From CAYVAP01 sp964343195 (GTDB lineage Bacteria > Bacteroidota > Bacteroidia > J057): a DNA stretch of 59,029 bases. The DNA is taken from assembly GCA_964343195.1 (NCBI GenBank), contig CAYFIR010000022.1, positions 1-59,029 of the forward strand, in the 5' to 3' direction. Shown piece by piece: positions 24,701-32,738 of the stretch. The notes beneath the pieces were generated by a model. The model saw only the letters and a list, made by a program, of their open reading frames with translations. It was not told the origin of the DNA and searched no databases. Made by a program: the position numbers and the translations under genes. How positions within the stretch are numbered: position 1 is the stretch's first letter; each line of letters opens with the position of its first letter.

Positions 24701-24940
24701 GCCTGTCGCGCCAAAATAATAAAGGTTGGGTTTCCCAGGCACACCTGTCACGGCGGCAGATCTTCCCCCACGAAATGGACCAATGTTTCGCCATGTCATG
24801 CCCTCAAACATCTCGGGGCTGATTTTTGGAGCAGTAGCTTCCTGAGGCTGATCCTCTCGGCTACGTCTCCTTTGTGCATCGAGAGGTCCCCAGGTAAACA
24901 GGAACATCCCAACCAGCAGAATAGGTAGAATGGTTCTCAT
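21773..24940 (-). CDS. Secreted BNR/VPS10-like propeller protein
   Basis: A 1055-aa secreted protein with a Sec signal (LLVGMFLFTWGPLDA). It holds many Asp-box (BNR) repeats of the SxDGGxTW type, for example GGVWRTQDGGQTWENL, SKDGGKTWEKI and STDGGDTWIKL, spanning about residues 50-720 and forming one or two sortilin-like propellers. A C-terminal alpha/beta part (about 760-1055) follows, ending with a coiled-coil-like region. Such proteins are common in Saprospiria and related groups, often as glycosidase-like or protease-associated exported proteins, but no catalytic site can be named. It stands alone between terminators. Confidence 0.85.
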   Translation of the reverse strand: MRTILPILLVGMFLFTWGPLDAQRRRSREDQPQEATAPKISPEMFEGMTWRNIGPFRGGRSAAVTGVPGKPNLYYFGATGGGVWRTQDGGQTWENLSDGYFGGSIGAVAVSEWDPNVIYVGGGEVTVRGNVSYGYGMWKSVDAGKTWMPIGLKNSRHIPRIRIHPRNPDLVYAAVMGDLFKPTEERGVYRSKDGGKTWEKILFANENAGAVDLVMDPTNPRILYASTWRIRRTPYSLESGGEGSDLWKSTDGGDTWIKLTDQDNGLPEGTRGIIGIAVSPANPERVWTIIESDKGGVYRSENGGEDWRRVNDSRALRQRAWYYSRIYADPQDEDVVYVMNVRYHKSTDGGETFEASNAPHGDHHDLWIAPEDPTRMIIADDGGAQVSFDGGENWSTYYNQPTAQFYRVVTDDHFPYRIYAAQQDNSTVRIAHRTDGGSIGERDWEPTAGGESAHIAPDPRDNEIVFGGSYGGFLTRVDHRSNNTRAVNVWPDNPMGYGAEGMKYRFQWNFPILFSPNDPNKLYAASNHLHMSTDGGASWEIISPDLTRNDSAKLVSSGGPITQDNTGVEYYCTIFAVAESPTEEGLIWTGSDDGLIHVTRDGGENWENVTPSTSIMPEWTMVNSIDIDPFHEGGAYVAATSYKSGDYRPYLYKTEDYGKTWTKIVKGISDDHFTRVVRADPKREGLLYAGTETGMYVSFDDGHNWMPFQLNLPIVPITDLTIKDDNLIAATQGRSLWIIDDLTPLHQMEAELAEKPFFLYKPMDSYRMGGGGRPSRTAGTNHPGGVLVHYFLKEAPAEGTEIRLTFFEADGDSIRSFSSKNRRFSRYFEDLEAGINRFRWDMEYEPATVFPGMILWWGNTSGPMALPGDYRVRLHIGEDSMEQAFSIVPDPRVEATQAELKSQFDLLIGIRDKVTETHEAIIDIREVREQLATFKERVKDNESMEDLVKEADRIDSVMTEVEEALYQTKNRSRQDPLNYPIRLNNKLAHLGSLVNVGQYAPTEQAYAFYREVTKAIDEQLAIWYELTRDDIPALNREVKTRQIDIISIEPKDAMR

Positions 24941-25035
24941 ATGGATAATGGAATAAAGCTTTGGTTATCTGTATAAAAATTAACCGCTACGCTTTCCATT
25001 CCCAAATTCGTGTCCGACTCAATCGACCATTCAAT

Positions 25036-25060
25036 AAAAAAGCCCGCCAAACGGCGGGCT
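25036..25060 (-). terminator. Intrinsic terminator of the ribosomal locus
   Basis: AGCCCGCC-AAAC-GGCGGGCT is a perfect 8-bp GC-rich stem with a 4-nt loop. Read on the minus strand it is followed by TTTTTTA. It lies 32 bp after the rplQ stop codon and ends the long translation operon. Confidence 0.92.
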
Positions 25061-25091
25061 CTCTATTCATTTTGAGAAAAATTCCGAAGAA

Positions 25092-25775
25092 TTAATCCTT
25101 CTTTTCCTCCTCATCATCAGCAGGAGTTTCCTCAGCAGATGCTTCTTCAACAGCTTCAGTAGCTTCATCTGCAACTACTTCTGCTTCCTCAACCACCTCT
25201 TCAACAGTCTCTTCTACCTGGTCAACTACTTCTTCCGCTGCTGCTGCAGTGTCAACTACTGCTTCCTCTACTACATTCTGCTCCTCCTGAGCTGCCTCAT
25301 TCTGACCACCGCTCTTCTTACCACCACGGCGACGGCGACGGCGACGGGACTTACCAGATCCAGAACCGGTCTTTCCAGTGTCAAATTCGCTAAAGTCAAC
25401 GAACTCGATGAATGCCATGTCAGCATTGTCACCTGGACGATTTCCGATCTTCAGGATACGGGTGTACCCTCCTGGGCGGTCCCCAACAGTCTGAGCAATG
25501 TTATCAAACAGCTCAGTAACAGCTTCCTTGTTATGCAGGTATGAGAAAACCACTCGACGAGCGTGAGGGTTCTTCTTGACCTCACCTCCCTGAGCCTTGA
25601 AGTCACGTACCGCTTTGGTTACGATTGGCTCAATGAATTTGCGAAGAGCCTTGGCTTTCGCAGTAGTGGTTACAATGCGCTTATGCTCGATAAGCGAGTT
25701 GGCCATGTTACGTAGCATGGCCTTTCTGTGGGCAGCCTTGCGCCCCAGATGGTTAAACTTCTTTCCGTGTCTCAT
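25092..25775 (-). CDS. rplQ: Ribosomal protein L17 with acidic tail
   Basis: A 227-aa L17 of the large subunit, much longer than the usual 120-160. The normal fold occupies about residues 1-130 (MRHGKKFNHLGRKAAHRKAM start). It is followed by a Gly/Ser linker, seven consecutive arginines (144-150), a Gly/Lys patch, and a 70-residue Glu/Val/Ala-rich acidic tail that ends DDEEEKKD. The tail is low complexity and probably disordered. L17 lines the exit tunnel region, so the tail would project outwards. It is last in the alpha operon, after rpoA. Confidence 0.97.
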   Translation of the reverse strand: MRHGKKFNHLGRKAAHRKAMLRNMANSLIEHKRIVTTTAKAKALRKFIEPIVTKAVRDFKAQGGEVKKNPHARRVVFSYLHNKEAVTELFDNIAQTVGDRPGGYTRILKIGNRPGDNADMAFIEFVDFSEFDTGKTGSGSGKSRRRRRRRGGKKSGGQNEAAQEEQNVVEEAVVDTAAAAEEVVDQVEETVEEVVEEAEVVADEATEAVEEASAEETPADDEEEKKD

Positions 25776-25908
25776 TGTTAAAGATTGTTCTCTGCCACAG
25801 GCATTCCCAGATGGTCATAATCCTGCGGGCAATGAGTGAATATGTAAAAATGTAAAGAGCAAAAAAGAACCAGGCACGAACCAAAGTTCATGCCTGGAAA
25901 TATCTTGG

Positions 25909-26895
25909 TCAGTCTTCTTCGAGGCGATACTTACCAACCTCCATTCCAAAGCTCAGATTCTTGTCTGCTACCAGCTCCTCCAATTCAGTCAGAGACTTCT
26001 TACCAAAGTTACGGAACTTCAGCAGGTCAGCAATGTTGTAGCTTACCAGGTCTCCAAGAGTTTTGATATCGGCAGCCTTCAGACAGTTGAACGCACGTAC
26101 TGAAAGATCCAGCTCGGAAAGAGGTGTTTTGAGCAACTTGCGCATTTGCAGGAAGTTCTCGTCCACTTCTTCTTTCTTCTCTGGCTCCTCAGAAACGAGG
26201 GCAATCTTGTCATCAGAGAACAGCATCAGATGACGGAGCAGGATATTGGCAGCTTCTTTCAAAGCGGACTCGGAATCGATGGTTCCATCGGTTTCCACGT
26301 CGATCTCCAATTGCTCATAGTCAGTCTTCTGCTCGATACGATAATCCTCGACGTGATAGCTCACGTTGCGGATAGGGGTAAAGATTGCATCAATGGCAAT
26401 CTCTCCTATCGTACCACCGGTATTGGGGTTTTCCTCAGCAGGCAGGTATCCACGACCCTTTGAAATGGTCAGCTCAATGTCAAACTGAGTCTTTGGATCG
26501 AGCTTACAGATGACATGGTCAGGATTGGTCACCTCAAAAGTGGTGTTGTGATCGTCGATGTCACCAGCTTTAAAGACGTCCTTTCCACGGATGGAAACAA
26601 AAATCTTCTCATCTCCTTCCCCCACACGCTTAAAGCGTACTCCTTTGAGGTTCAGGATGATCTCTGTTACATCTTCAACCACTCCTGGCACTACAGAGAA
26701 TTCATGATCTACACCAGGAATCTTGATCATGGTTATAGCAAAACCTTCCAAAGAGGAAAGCAAAACTCGACGCAAGGAATTACCCACGGTGATACCATAA
26801 CCACGCTCTAGGGGACGGAGTAGGAATCGCCCGAAAAAGTCGTTCTCCTTTTCGAGAACGACTTTTTCAGGCATTTGAAAGTTCAACAGTGCCAT
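25909..26895 (-). CDS. rpoA: RNA polymerase alpha subunit
   Basis: A 328-aa alpha subunit. The N-terminal domain (about 1-230) dimerises and binds beta and beta-prime (FLLRPLERGYGITVGNSLRRVLLSSLEG). A C-terminal domain (about 250-325) contains the helix-hairpin-helix GKKSLTELEEL that binds UP elements and activators. It is in the usual place between rpsD and rplQ. Full length with no visible loss. Confidence 0.98.
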   Translation of the reverse strand: MALLNFQMPEKVVLEKENDFFGRFLLRPLERGYGITVGNSLRRVLLSSLEGFAITMIKIPGVDHEFSVVPGVVEDVTEIILNLKGVRFKRVGEGDEKIFVSIRGKDVFKAGDIDDHNTTFEVTNPDHVICKLDPKTQFDIELTISKGRGYLPAEENPNTGGTIGEIAIDAIFTPIRNVSYHVEDYRIEQKTDYEQLEIDVETDGTIDSESALKEAANILLRHLMLFSDDKIALVSEEPEKKEEVDENFLQMRKLLKTPLSELDLSVRAFNCLKAADIKTLGDLVSYNIADLLKFRNFGKKSLTELEELVADKNLSFGMEVGKYRLEED

Positions 26896-26933
26896 ATGGT
26901 GTTTATCCTTTCGATAAAAGGTAAATCTAGTGA

Positions 26934-27533
26934 TTACTTAGAATATAGTTCTACGATCAACTGCTCGTTGATGTTTTCAGGGATCTCATCACGGTCAGGG
27001 TAGTTCAGGAAGGTACCCTTGTGCTCGTTAGGCTGAACGTCCAGCCAAGAGTAACGCTGAGCGCGACCGATCTTTTCGTTGACAATATCCAGGTTACGGC
27101 TTTTTTCACGAACCTGAATGACATCACCTGGCTTAACCAGCACAGAAGGGATGTTGGTTACTACTCCATTAAGAGTAAAGTGCTTGTGATTCACAAGCTG
27201 ACGGGCGGCACGGCGAGTAGGTGCATACCCCATGCGGAATACCAGGTTGTCAAGGCGAGACTCTAGCAACTGCAGGAATAAAGTACCGGTTACCCCCTTC
27301 ATGCGGCTAGCCTTCACGAAGGTGTTGCGGAACTGCTTTTCGAGCAGGCCATAAGCATACTTGGCTTTCTGCTTTTCAGCAAGCTGCTGGCCATACTCTG
27401 ATACCTTCCGGCGACGGCCACGGCCGTGCTGTCCGGGAGGGGTTTTACGGCGGTCTAGCGCTTTGCTAGGGCCGAAGATGGGCTCCCCAAAGCGGCGAGC
27501 TATTCTGTCTTTTGGTCCTCTATATCTTGCCAT
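26934..27533 (-). CDS. rpsD: Ribosomal protein S4
   Basis: A 199-aa small-subunit protein that initiates 16S folding at the five-way junction. The S4 RNA-binding domain is visible as SRLDNLVFRMGYAPTRRAARQLVNHKHFTLNG. The N-terminal zinc cysteines of some S4 proteins are absent (MARYRGPKDRIARRFGEPIFG), so it is the C- form. Starts at ATG 27533. Confidence 0.97.
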   Translation of the reverse strand: MARYRGPKDRIARRFGEPIFGPSKALDRRKTPPGQHGRGRRRKVSEYGQQLAEKQKAKYAYGLLEKQFRNTFVKASRMKGVTGTLFLQLLESRLDNLVFRMGYAPTRRAARQLVNHKHFTLNGVVTNIPSVLVKPGDVIQVREKSRNLDIVNEKIGRAQRYSWLDVQPNEHKGTFLNYPDRDEIPENINEQLIVELYSK

Positions 27534-27620
27534 CGGTGTCTTTTAGATGATTGAAAACTGGGGTCGAATTAAGACGGCATATTCATATCCTTCGACCGCA
27601 CCAATTTGAAAAAGAAGAAA

Positions 27621-28013
27621 TCAAACGCGGCGACGCTTTGGTGGGCGGCAACCGTTGTGGGGAAGTGGGGTAATATCAGTGATCTTGGATACTTCGATAC
27701 CGACTCCTGCTACCCCGCGGATAGCGGACTCGCGACCAGATCCTGTACCTTTCACAAACACTTCAACCCGGCGAAGTCCCAAATCATAGGCCTTCTTTGC
27801 ACAATCCGTAGCTGCAACCTGAGCAGCGTATGGAGTGTTCTTCTTTGAACCACGGAATCCCATCTTACCTGCGGCAGACCAACTGATGGTGTTGCCAGCG
27901 TTGTCGGTAACGGTGATGATGATGTTGTTAAAAGAAGAGCTGATGTGCACCTGCCCGGTAGGGTCAACGCGCTTTTTCTTCTTGTTGCTAGAACTTTGTC
28001 TTGACTTTGCCAT
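27621..28013 (-). CDS. rpsK: Ribosomal protein S11
   Basis: A 130-aa platform protein of the small subunit that contacts the mRNA exit. Typical motifs HISSSFNNIIITVTDNAGNTISWSAAGKMGFRGSKKNTPYAAQ (first and last parts visible) and the basic end GCRPPKRRRV are present. It lies 12 bp after rpsM. Confidence 0.97.
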   Translation of the reverse strand: MAKSRQSSSNKKKKRVDPTGQVHISSSFNNIIITVTDNAGNTISWSAAGKMGFRGSKKNTPYAAQVAATDCAKKAYDLGLRRVEVFVKGTGSGRESAIRGVAGVGIEVSKITDITPLPHNGCRPPKRRRV

Positions 28014-28025
28014 TGTCGGAGATTA

Positions 28026-28403
28026 CTACTTCGTTACTTTCTTCTTGCCGGCAACCGTTTTCTTCTTACCCTTACGGGTACGGGCGTTAGTCTTGGTTGA
28101 CTGACCACGAAGTGGAAGACCTTTACGGTGGCGCAGACCTCGATAGCAACCGATGTCCATCAGTCGCTTGATATTGGCCTGTACCTCTCCGCGGAGGGCA
28201 CCTTCTACTTTGTACTCGTCACCAATGATACGTCGGATACGTACGACCTCGTCGTCGTCCCAGTCATTAATGCGCTTGTTCTCATCGATGCCTGCCTTTT
28301 CAAGGATCTCAGCAGCAGTCGTGCTGCCAATTCCGAAAATGTAGGTCAAACCGATGACACCACGCTTGTTTTTAGGTAAGTCTACACCTGCAATCCGTGC
28401 CAT
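28026..28403 (-). CDS. rpsM: Ribosomal protein S13
   Basis: A 125-aa small-subunit head protein that contacts the P-site tRNA through its C-terminal tail. The start MARIAGVDLPKNKRG and the helix-hairpin block GIGSTTAAEILEKAGID are conserved, with a Lys-rich C-terminus. It follows rpmJ after a 13-bp gap. Confidence 0.97.
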   Translation of the reverse strand: MARIAGVDLPKNKRGVIGLTYIFGIGSTTAAEILEKAGIDENKRINDWDDDEVVRIRRIIGDEYKVEGALRGEVQANIKRLMDIGCYRGLRHRKGLPLRGQSTKTNARTRKGKKKTVAGKKKVTK

Positions 28404-28416
28404 GGAAATATGTTAT

Positions 28417-28533
28417 TTACCCTTGTCGTTGTTTGTGCTTGGGGTTCTTTTTGTTTATCACATAAAGCTTCCCCTTGCGGCGAATGATTTTGTCATCAGA
28501 GCTGCGCTTCTTGATGGATGCTCTTACTTTCAT
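28417..28533 (-). CDS. rpmJ: Ribosomal protein L36, Cys-free form
   Basis: A 38-aa L36 missed by simple ORF length cutoffs: MKVRASIKKRSSDDKIIRRK followed by GKLYVINKKNPKHKQRQG. The zinc-binding CxxC of the standard form is replaced by SSDD and there is no other Cys, so it cannot bind zinc in the usual way. It is in the normal place between infA and rpsM. Confidence 0.96.
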   Translation of the reverse strand: MKVRASIKKRSSDDKIIRRKGKLYVINKKNPKHKQRQG

Positions 28534-28564
28534 AGCGCTGATATTTTAAGGTTCCCTGTCTCAG

Positions 28565-28783
28565 TTACTTATAGCGATAGACAATCCGCCCCTTGCTCAA
28601 ATCGTAAGGAGGAATTTCCAGAGCTACTCGGTCTCCCGGAAGGATGCGAATGTAATGCATACGCATCTTTCCTGCAATATGGGCCAGTAATTCATGCCCA
28701 TTTTCTAACTTGACTCGGAATGTAGCATTTGGCAATGCCTCTACTACTTCTCCGTCCACTTTAATCGCTGGTTGTTTGGCCAA
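28565..28783 (-). CDS. infA: Translation initiation factor IF-1
   Basis: A 72-aa OB-fold factor that fills the ribosomal A site in initiation. The core is typical: NATFRVKLENGHELLAHIAGKMRMHYIRILPGD. The only suitable start is a TTG at 28783; the frame is open upstream but shows no ATG or GTG. The residues after it (MAKQPAIKVDG) match the usual IF-1 N-terminus, so the TTG start looks real. It lies between map and rpmJ. Confidence 0.95.
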   Translation of the reverse strand: MAKQPAIKVDGEVVEALPNATFRVKLENGHELLAHIAGKMRMHYIRILPGDRVALEIPPYDLSKGRIVYRYK

Positions 28784-28862
28784 AACTGAAGCTTTTAAAT
28801 GAAAAATTCGTGTACCGGTAATAACGAAATTTCAGCTGTTTTCTTTCATCCAGGGCATTTGA

Positions 28863-29672
28863 TCAAACGAGCTGTCCCTGGCTCTCTATATATTCAAAGG
28901 TTGAGAGAATCTCAGCCTTGTCTTTTCTGATTACAATGCAATGCTCGTAATGAGCACTCGGTTGATGGTCAGTAGCAAATACCGTCCATCCATCTTGTTC
29001 GTCTACCTGGATGAATCGCCGACCGAGGTTAATCATCGGCTCAATGGCAATTACCCAACCTTCCTTGAGTTTGGGTCCGGAACGACGGCGCCCATAATTA
29101 GGGACCTCTGGTGGTTCATGCAAATCGGATCCTACTCCGTGCCCAACCATTTCGCGGACCACACTGTATCCGTATTGTTCAACATGACGCTGAACTGCAT
29201 ACGATACTTCTCCTAGTCGGTTACCAGCTACTGCTTTTTCGATTCCCTTATAAAGGGACTCTTTGGTGATTTTCATCAGGTGCTTGACCTTGGAAGGGAT
29301 CTCTCCCACTGCAAATGTATAGGCAGAATCACCAAAATAACCATCCTTCAATACTCCACAGTCTACGGAGATAATGTCTCCCTCTTTCAGAATCGCATGC
29401 TGTGAAGGCATTCCATGTACTACAACCTGATTGATGGAAGTACATAGGGTTCCAGGAAAAGGAGTCTGACTAAAGCCGGGCGAATAATCCTTGAAAGCAG
29501 GTATCGCGCCATGATCACGGATAAAAGTCTCTGCTACCTGATCCAGTTCCAGCGTAGAAACCCCTGGACGGATATGCTTCTTCACTTCTCCCAGCGTCAT
29601 TCCCACAAGTCGTGAGCTTTGACGAATGAGTTCAATCTCTTCTTCCGTTTTTACGATCGGCTTTTCTGACAT
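28863..29672 (-). CDS. map: Methionine aminopeptidase type I
   Basis: A 269-aa enzyme that removes N-terminal methionine from nascent proteins. The five metal ligands are D104, D115, H178, E211 and E243, and the substrate histidine is H86 in VVHGMPS. It is type I, without the type II insert, and has no N-terminal zinc domain. It is located between secY and infA, as in many bacteria. Confidence 0.97.
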   Translation of the reverse strand: MSEKPIVKTEEEIELIRQSSRLVGMTLGEVKKHIRPGVSTLELDQVAETFIRDHGAIPAFKDYSPGFSQTPFPGTLCTSINQVVVHGMPSQHAILKEGDIISVDCGVLKDGYFGDSAYTFAVGEIPSKVKHLMKITKESLYKGIEKAVAGNRLGEVSYAVQRHVEQYGYSVVREMVGHGVGSDLHEPPEVPNYGRRRSGPKLKEGWVIAIEPMINLGRRFIQVDEQDGWTVFATDHQPSAHYEHCIVIRKDKAEILSTFEYIESQGQLV

Positions 29673-29679
29673 ATCCTCT

Positions 29680-31029
29680 TTATACTCCTATCGCACTACT
29701 GCCACGTGCCCGTCCCTTGATTCGTCCACTCTGCATCAGACCATCATAGTGACGCATCAGCAGGTAGCTTTCGATTTGCTGAAGAGTATCCAACACCACA
29801 CCGATCATGATCAGCAGGGTAGTTCCTCCGAAGAACTGGGCAAAACCGCTGGTAGTACCCATGACAGTTGCAATCGCAGGAAAGATGGAAACGAACGCCA
29901 GGAAGATAGATCCTGGGAGCGTTATACGAGAAAGTACAGTATCGATGTAAGACGCAGTCTTCTTTCCAGGCTTCACACCAGGAATAAATCCACCATTTCG
30001 CTTAAGCTGATCGGCAATCTCATTTGGATTAACCGTAATAGCCGTGTAGAAGTAGGTGAAAACAATGATCATCAGGAAGAACACCAGGTTGTACCAGAAT
30101 CCAGTATAATCACTCAGTGCAGCAGCTACACCCGTTAGGGATTCTGCTCCAGAGAACTGAATCAGGGTAGTAGGCAGGAACATGATGGCCTGAGCAAAGA
30201 TGATCGGCATTACACCTGCAGAGTTCACCTTCAGGGGAATGTACTGCCGGGCTGCGTTGCCACGTCCCAGCTGCCCAATCCGGTTACCCATCATCTGACG
30301 GGCATAGTTAATGGGAATCTTCCGAGTGGCCTGGGTCAGAGCTACTACCGCCATGGTAACCACTCCGAGTGCCAGAATCTCAATGAAGAAGATCATAGGA
30401 AGGGTCGCGCTGGCTTCCTGCAGGATTGCAGCAGGGAATCCAGAGATAATCCCAATCATGATCAACAGAGATACACCGTTTCCAATTCCATTATCCGTGA
30501 TACGCTCTCCCAACCACACCAGGAACAAAGTTCCGGCAGTCAGGATCACTGTACTGGTAATCCAGAAGAAGGTTGAAGAACCTGTGATTGCGCCAGGGAA
30601 AGATCCACGGAGGAATGTAATATAACTCGCGGCCTGTCCCAGGGTGATCGCTACAGTCAGGTAGCGGGTAATCTGGTTCATTTTTTTCTGGCCACTCTCC
30701 CCTTCCATTCGAAGGCGCTGGATAGAAGGCAACACTGCCCCTAACAGCTGTACTACGATCGAAGCAGAAATGTAGGGCATGATACCCAAAGCCAGAATGG
30801 AGCCACGGTTGAAGGCTCCCCCCAGAAAGGTGTTAAAGAGGTCCAGCAGGTTACCACCAGGACCACTACCGCCACCCAGGCTTGCTTGCAAGGCTGAAGA
30901 ATCAATCCCGGGAAGGATAATGAAAGTTCCCAGGCGATAAACAGCCAGTAGCAATACGGTATATAGAATTCGGTTCTTGAGTTCCGAAATCTTAAAAATA
31001 TTCCTTAGCGTCTGAATCAGGTTCTTCAT
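29680..31029 (-). CDS. secY: Protein translocase subunit SecY
   Basis: A 449-aa inner-membrane channel protein with ten transmembrane helices. The first helix (ILYTVLLLAVYRLGTFIILPG), plug region and the C-terminal cytosolic loop (RRNGGFIPGVKPGKKTASYID style) are typical. It moves secretory proteins with SecE/G and SecA. It follows rplO by 6 bp in the spc operon. Confidence 0.97.
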   Translation of the reverse strand: MKNLIQTLRNIFKISELKNRILYTVLLLAVYRLGTFIILPGIDSSALQASLGGGSGPGGNLLDLFNTFLGGAFNRGSILALGIMPYISASIVVQLLGAVLPSIQRLRMEGESGQKKMNQITRYLTVAITLGQAASYITFLRGSFPGAITGSSTFFWITSTVILTAGTLFLVWLGERITDNGIGNGVSLLIMIGIISGFPAAILQEASATLPMIFFIEILALGVVTMAVVALTQATRKIPINYARQMMGNRIGQLGRGNAARQYIPLKVNSAGVMPIIFAQAIMFLPTTLIQFSGAESLTGVAAALSDYTGFWYNLVFFLMIIVFTYFYTAITVNPNEIADQLKRNGGFIPGVKPGKKTASYIDTVLSRITLPGSIFLAFVSIFPAIATVMGTTSGFAQFFGGTTLLIMIGVVLDTLQQIESYLLMRHYDGLMQSGRIKGRARGSSAIGV

Positions 31030-31035
31030 GACTTA

Positions 31036-31545
31036 TTATTCAGCGGCGGTTTCGCCGGGATGTTCACTAGCTTCTTCCTCTTGAGCCTTTTTGGTTTCCG
31101 GCTCGACAACTTTTCCACCAGCAGCTTCGATAGCAGACTTGGCAGACTGGCTGAACTTGTCCAGGCGAACTTCAGCAGCAATCTTGATCTCACCGCGGCC
31201 CAGAACCTTTACCAGGCGCTTGGTAGAAGCGATGATTCCATGATCAGCAAGATACTGATGATCGATTACCTCAGAAGGGTACTGTTCAAGCAGAGCCTGT
31301 AGGTTGTCGAGATTGATAACCCGGTATTCAACACGACCGGGATTTTTGAAGCCAAACTTGGGGATACGACGCTGCAGCGGCATCTGACCACCTTCAAACC
31401 ATGGGCGGTAGCTGTAGCCACTACGAGACTGGGCACCTTTGTGGCCGCGGGTAGAAGTTCCCCCTTTGCCAGAGCCCTGACCTCGTCCAACGCGCTTACG
31501 GGTTTTGACAGCCCCCTCAGCCGGCTTTATGGTATGCAACTTCAT
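31036..31545 (-). CDS. rplO: Ribosomal protein L15
   Basis: A 169-aa large-subunit assembly protein. The basic glycine-rich start (RKRVGRGQGSGKGGTSTRGHKG) and KFGFKNPGRVEYRVINLD are conserved. About 18 residues at the C-terminus are an acidic tail (EEEASEHPGETAAE), a milder version of the extension seen on L17. Confidence 0.96.
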   Translation of the reverse strand: MKLHTIKPAEGAVKTRKRVGRGQGSGKGGTSTRGHKGAQSRSGYSYRPWFEGGQMPLQRRIPKFGFKNPGRVEYRVINLDNLQALLEQYPSEVIDHQYLADHGIIASTKRLVKVLGRGEIKIAAEVRLDKFSQSAKSAIEAAGGKVVEPETKKAQEEEASEHPGETAAE

Positions 31546-31550
31546 GATTT

Positions 31551-31733
31551 CTAGATCTCTTCAATTTTGATCAGGTGGGAAACTTTTTTAAGCATCCCTA
31601 AAATTTGGGGGGTACACTCCTTCTCTACCGTCCCATTCATCTTCTTCAGGCCCAGAGCGGTCATAGTAGCACGCTGATCTTTGGGCCGACCTATCAGGCT
31701 CCGAACCTGAGTAACCTTAACTTTTGGATACAT
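31551..31733 (-). CDS. rpmD: Ribosomal protein L30
   Basis: A 60-aa protein with the typical ferredoxin-like core (KVTQVRSLIGRPKDQRATMTALGL) that binds domain II of 23S rRNA. Normal length, and placed between rpsE and rplO as in most bacteria. Confidence 0.95.
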   Translation of the reverse strand: MYPKVKVTQVRSLIGRPKDQRATMTALGLKKMNGTVEKECTPQILGMLKKVSHLIKIEEI

Positions 31734-31745
31734 GGGAACCTCTTA

Positions 31746-32264
31746 TTATCCGTTAAACACTTTTCCTAAATCCACCCCACGTTTCTTGGCAAACTGATGA
31801 GGCATCTTCATTTCGGCCAGCGCCTTAAAGGTCGCTTTCACAACGTTGTGAGGGTTGGAAGAGCCAAGGCTCTTTCCGATCACATCGTGAATACCAGCGG
31901 CTTCAAGAACAGCACGCATCGCACCACCTGCCAGTACACCAGTACCAGGAGAAGCAGGACGAAGCAGGACTTTTGCTGCACCATACTTGGTAAGACTCTC
32001 GTGTGGGATAGTGCTATGCAGGATATTTACCTTGATCAGGTTTTTCTTTGCATCATCTACCCCCTTGGCGATGGCGTCGGTAACTTCATTAGCTTTACCC
32101 AGTCCATAACCTACGATACCTTTACCATCTCCAACTACTACGATGGCGCTGAAGCTAAAGCGGCGACCACCTTTCACAACCTTGGCCACACGCTTGATTT
32201 TTACCACGCGCTCTTCCAGCTCAACGTCGCTACTCTTTATGCGAATTTCGTTTGGGATATTCAT
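31746..32264 (-). CDS. rpsE: Ribosomal protein S5
   Basis: A 172-aa small-subunit protein that helps decoding accuracy. The S5 RNA-binding domain (ERVVKIKRVAKVVKGGRRFSF) and the C-terminal domain (GDGKGIVGYGLGKANEVTDAI onward) are both clear. No truncation seen. Confidence 0.97.
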   Translation of the reverse strand: MNIPNEIRIKSSDVELEERVVKIKRVAKVVKGGRRFSFSAIVVVGDGKGIVGYGLGKANEVTDAIAKGVDDAKKNLIKVNILHSTIPHESLTKYGAAKVLLRPASPGTGVLAGGAMRAVLEAAGIHDVIGKSLGSSNPHNVVKATFKALAEMKMPHQFAKKRGVDLGKVFNG

Positions 32265-32272
32265 AGAAGTCG

Positions 32273-32635
32273 TTAGAATTTAAGGCCTCCCTCGCGGGCA
32301 CCTTCAGCCAATGCCTGTACACGTCCATGGTAGCGATAACCCGCGCGATCGAAGATCACTGTATCTATGCCTTTGGCAGTAGCGAGTTCACCGAGTTTCT
32401 TTCCTACCTCGCGGCTTTGCTCAATTCTCGAAAGTGCCTGCAAATTTAGGTCTTTCAAGCGAGAAGAACAACTCACAAGGGTCTTACCTTCAACGTCATC
32501 GATCAGTTGTGCGTAGATCTCCTTGTTGCTGCGGAACACAGCCAGACGTGGCCTCTCAGCGGTTCCTTTAAGTTTACTCCGCAAACGCTTGCGGATACGG
32601 TCGCGACGAGCAACCTTAACAGATGTTTTAGCCAT
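32273..32635 (-). CDS. rplR: Ribosomal protein L18
   Basis: A 120-aa protein that binds 5S rRNA with L5. The basic N-terminus (RRDRIRKRLRSKLKGTAERPRLAVFRSNKEIYAQLIDD) and the end FDRAGYRYHGRVQALAEGAREGGLKF are conserved. A 103-bp gap to rplF contains no gene. Confidence 0.97.
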   Translation of the reverse strand: MAKTSVKVARRDRIRKRLRSKLKGTAERPRLAVFRSNKEIYAQLIDDVEGKTLVSCSSRLKDLNLQALSRIEQSREVGKKLGELATAKGIDTVIFDRAGYRYHGRVQALAEGAREGGLKF

Positions 32636-32738
32636 TTTAGCCGTTATATTTTAGCCTGAGTAAGCTACCTGGGTCCAGCTAGAGACTGCAATTTCAAGCG
32701 TCCAACCCAAATCCTTAACTCCTGCCTGTTGGTTAGAA

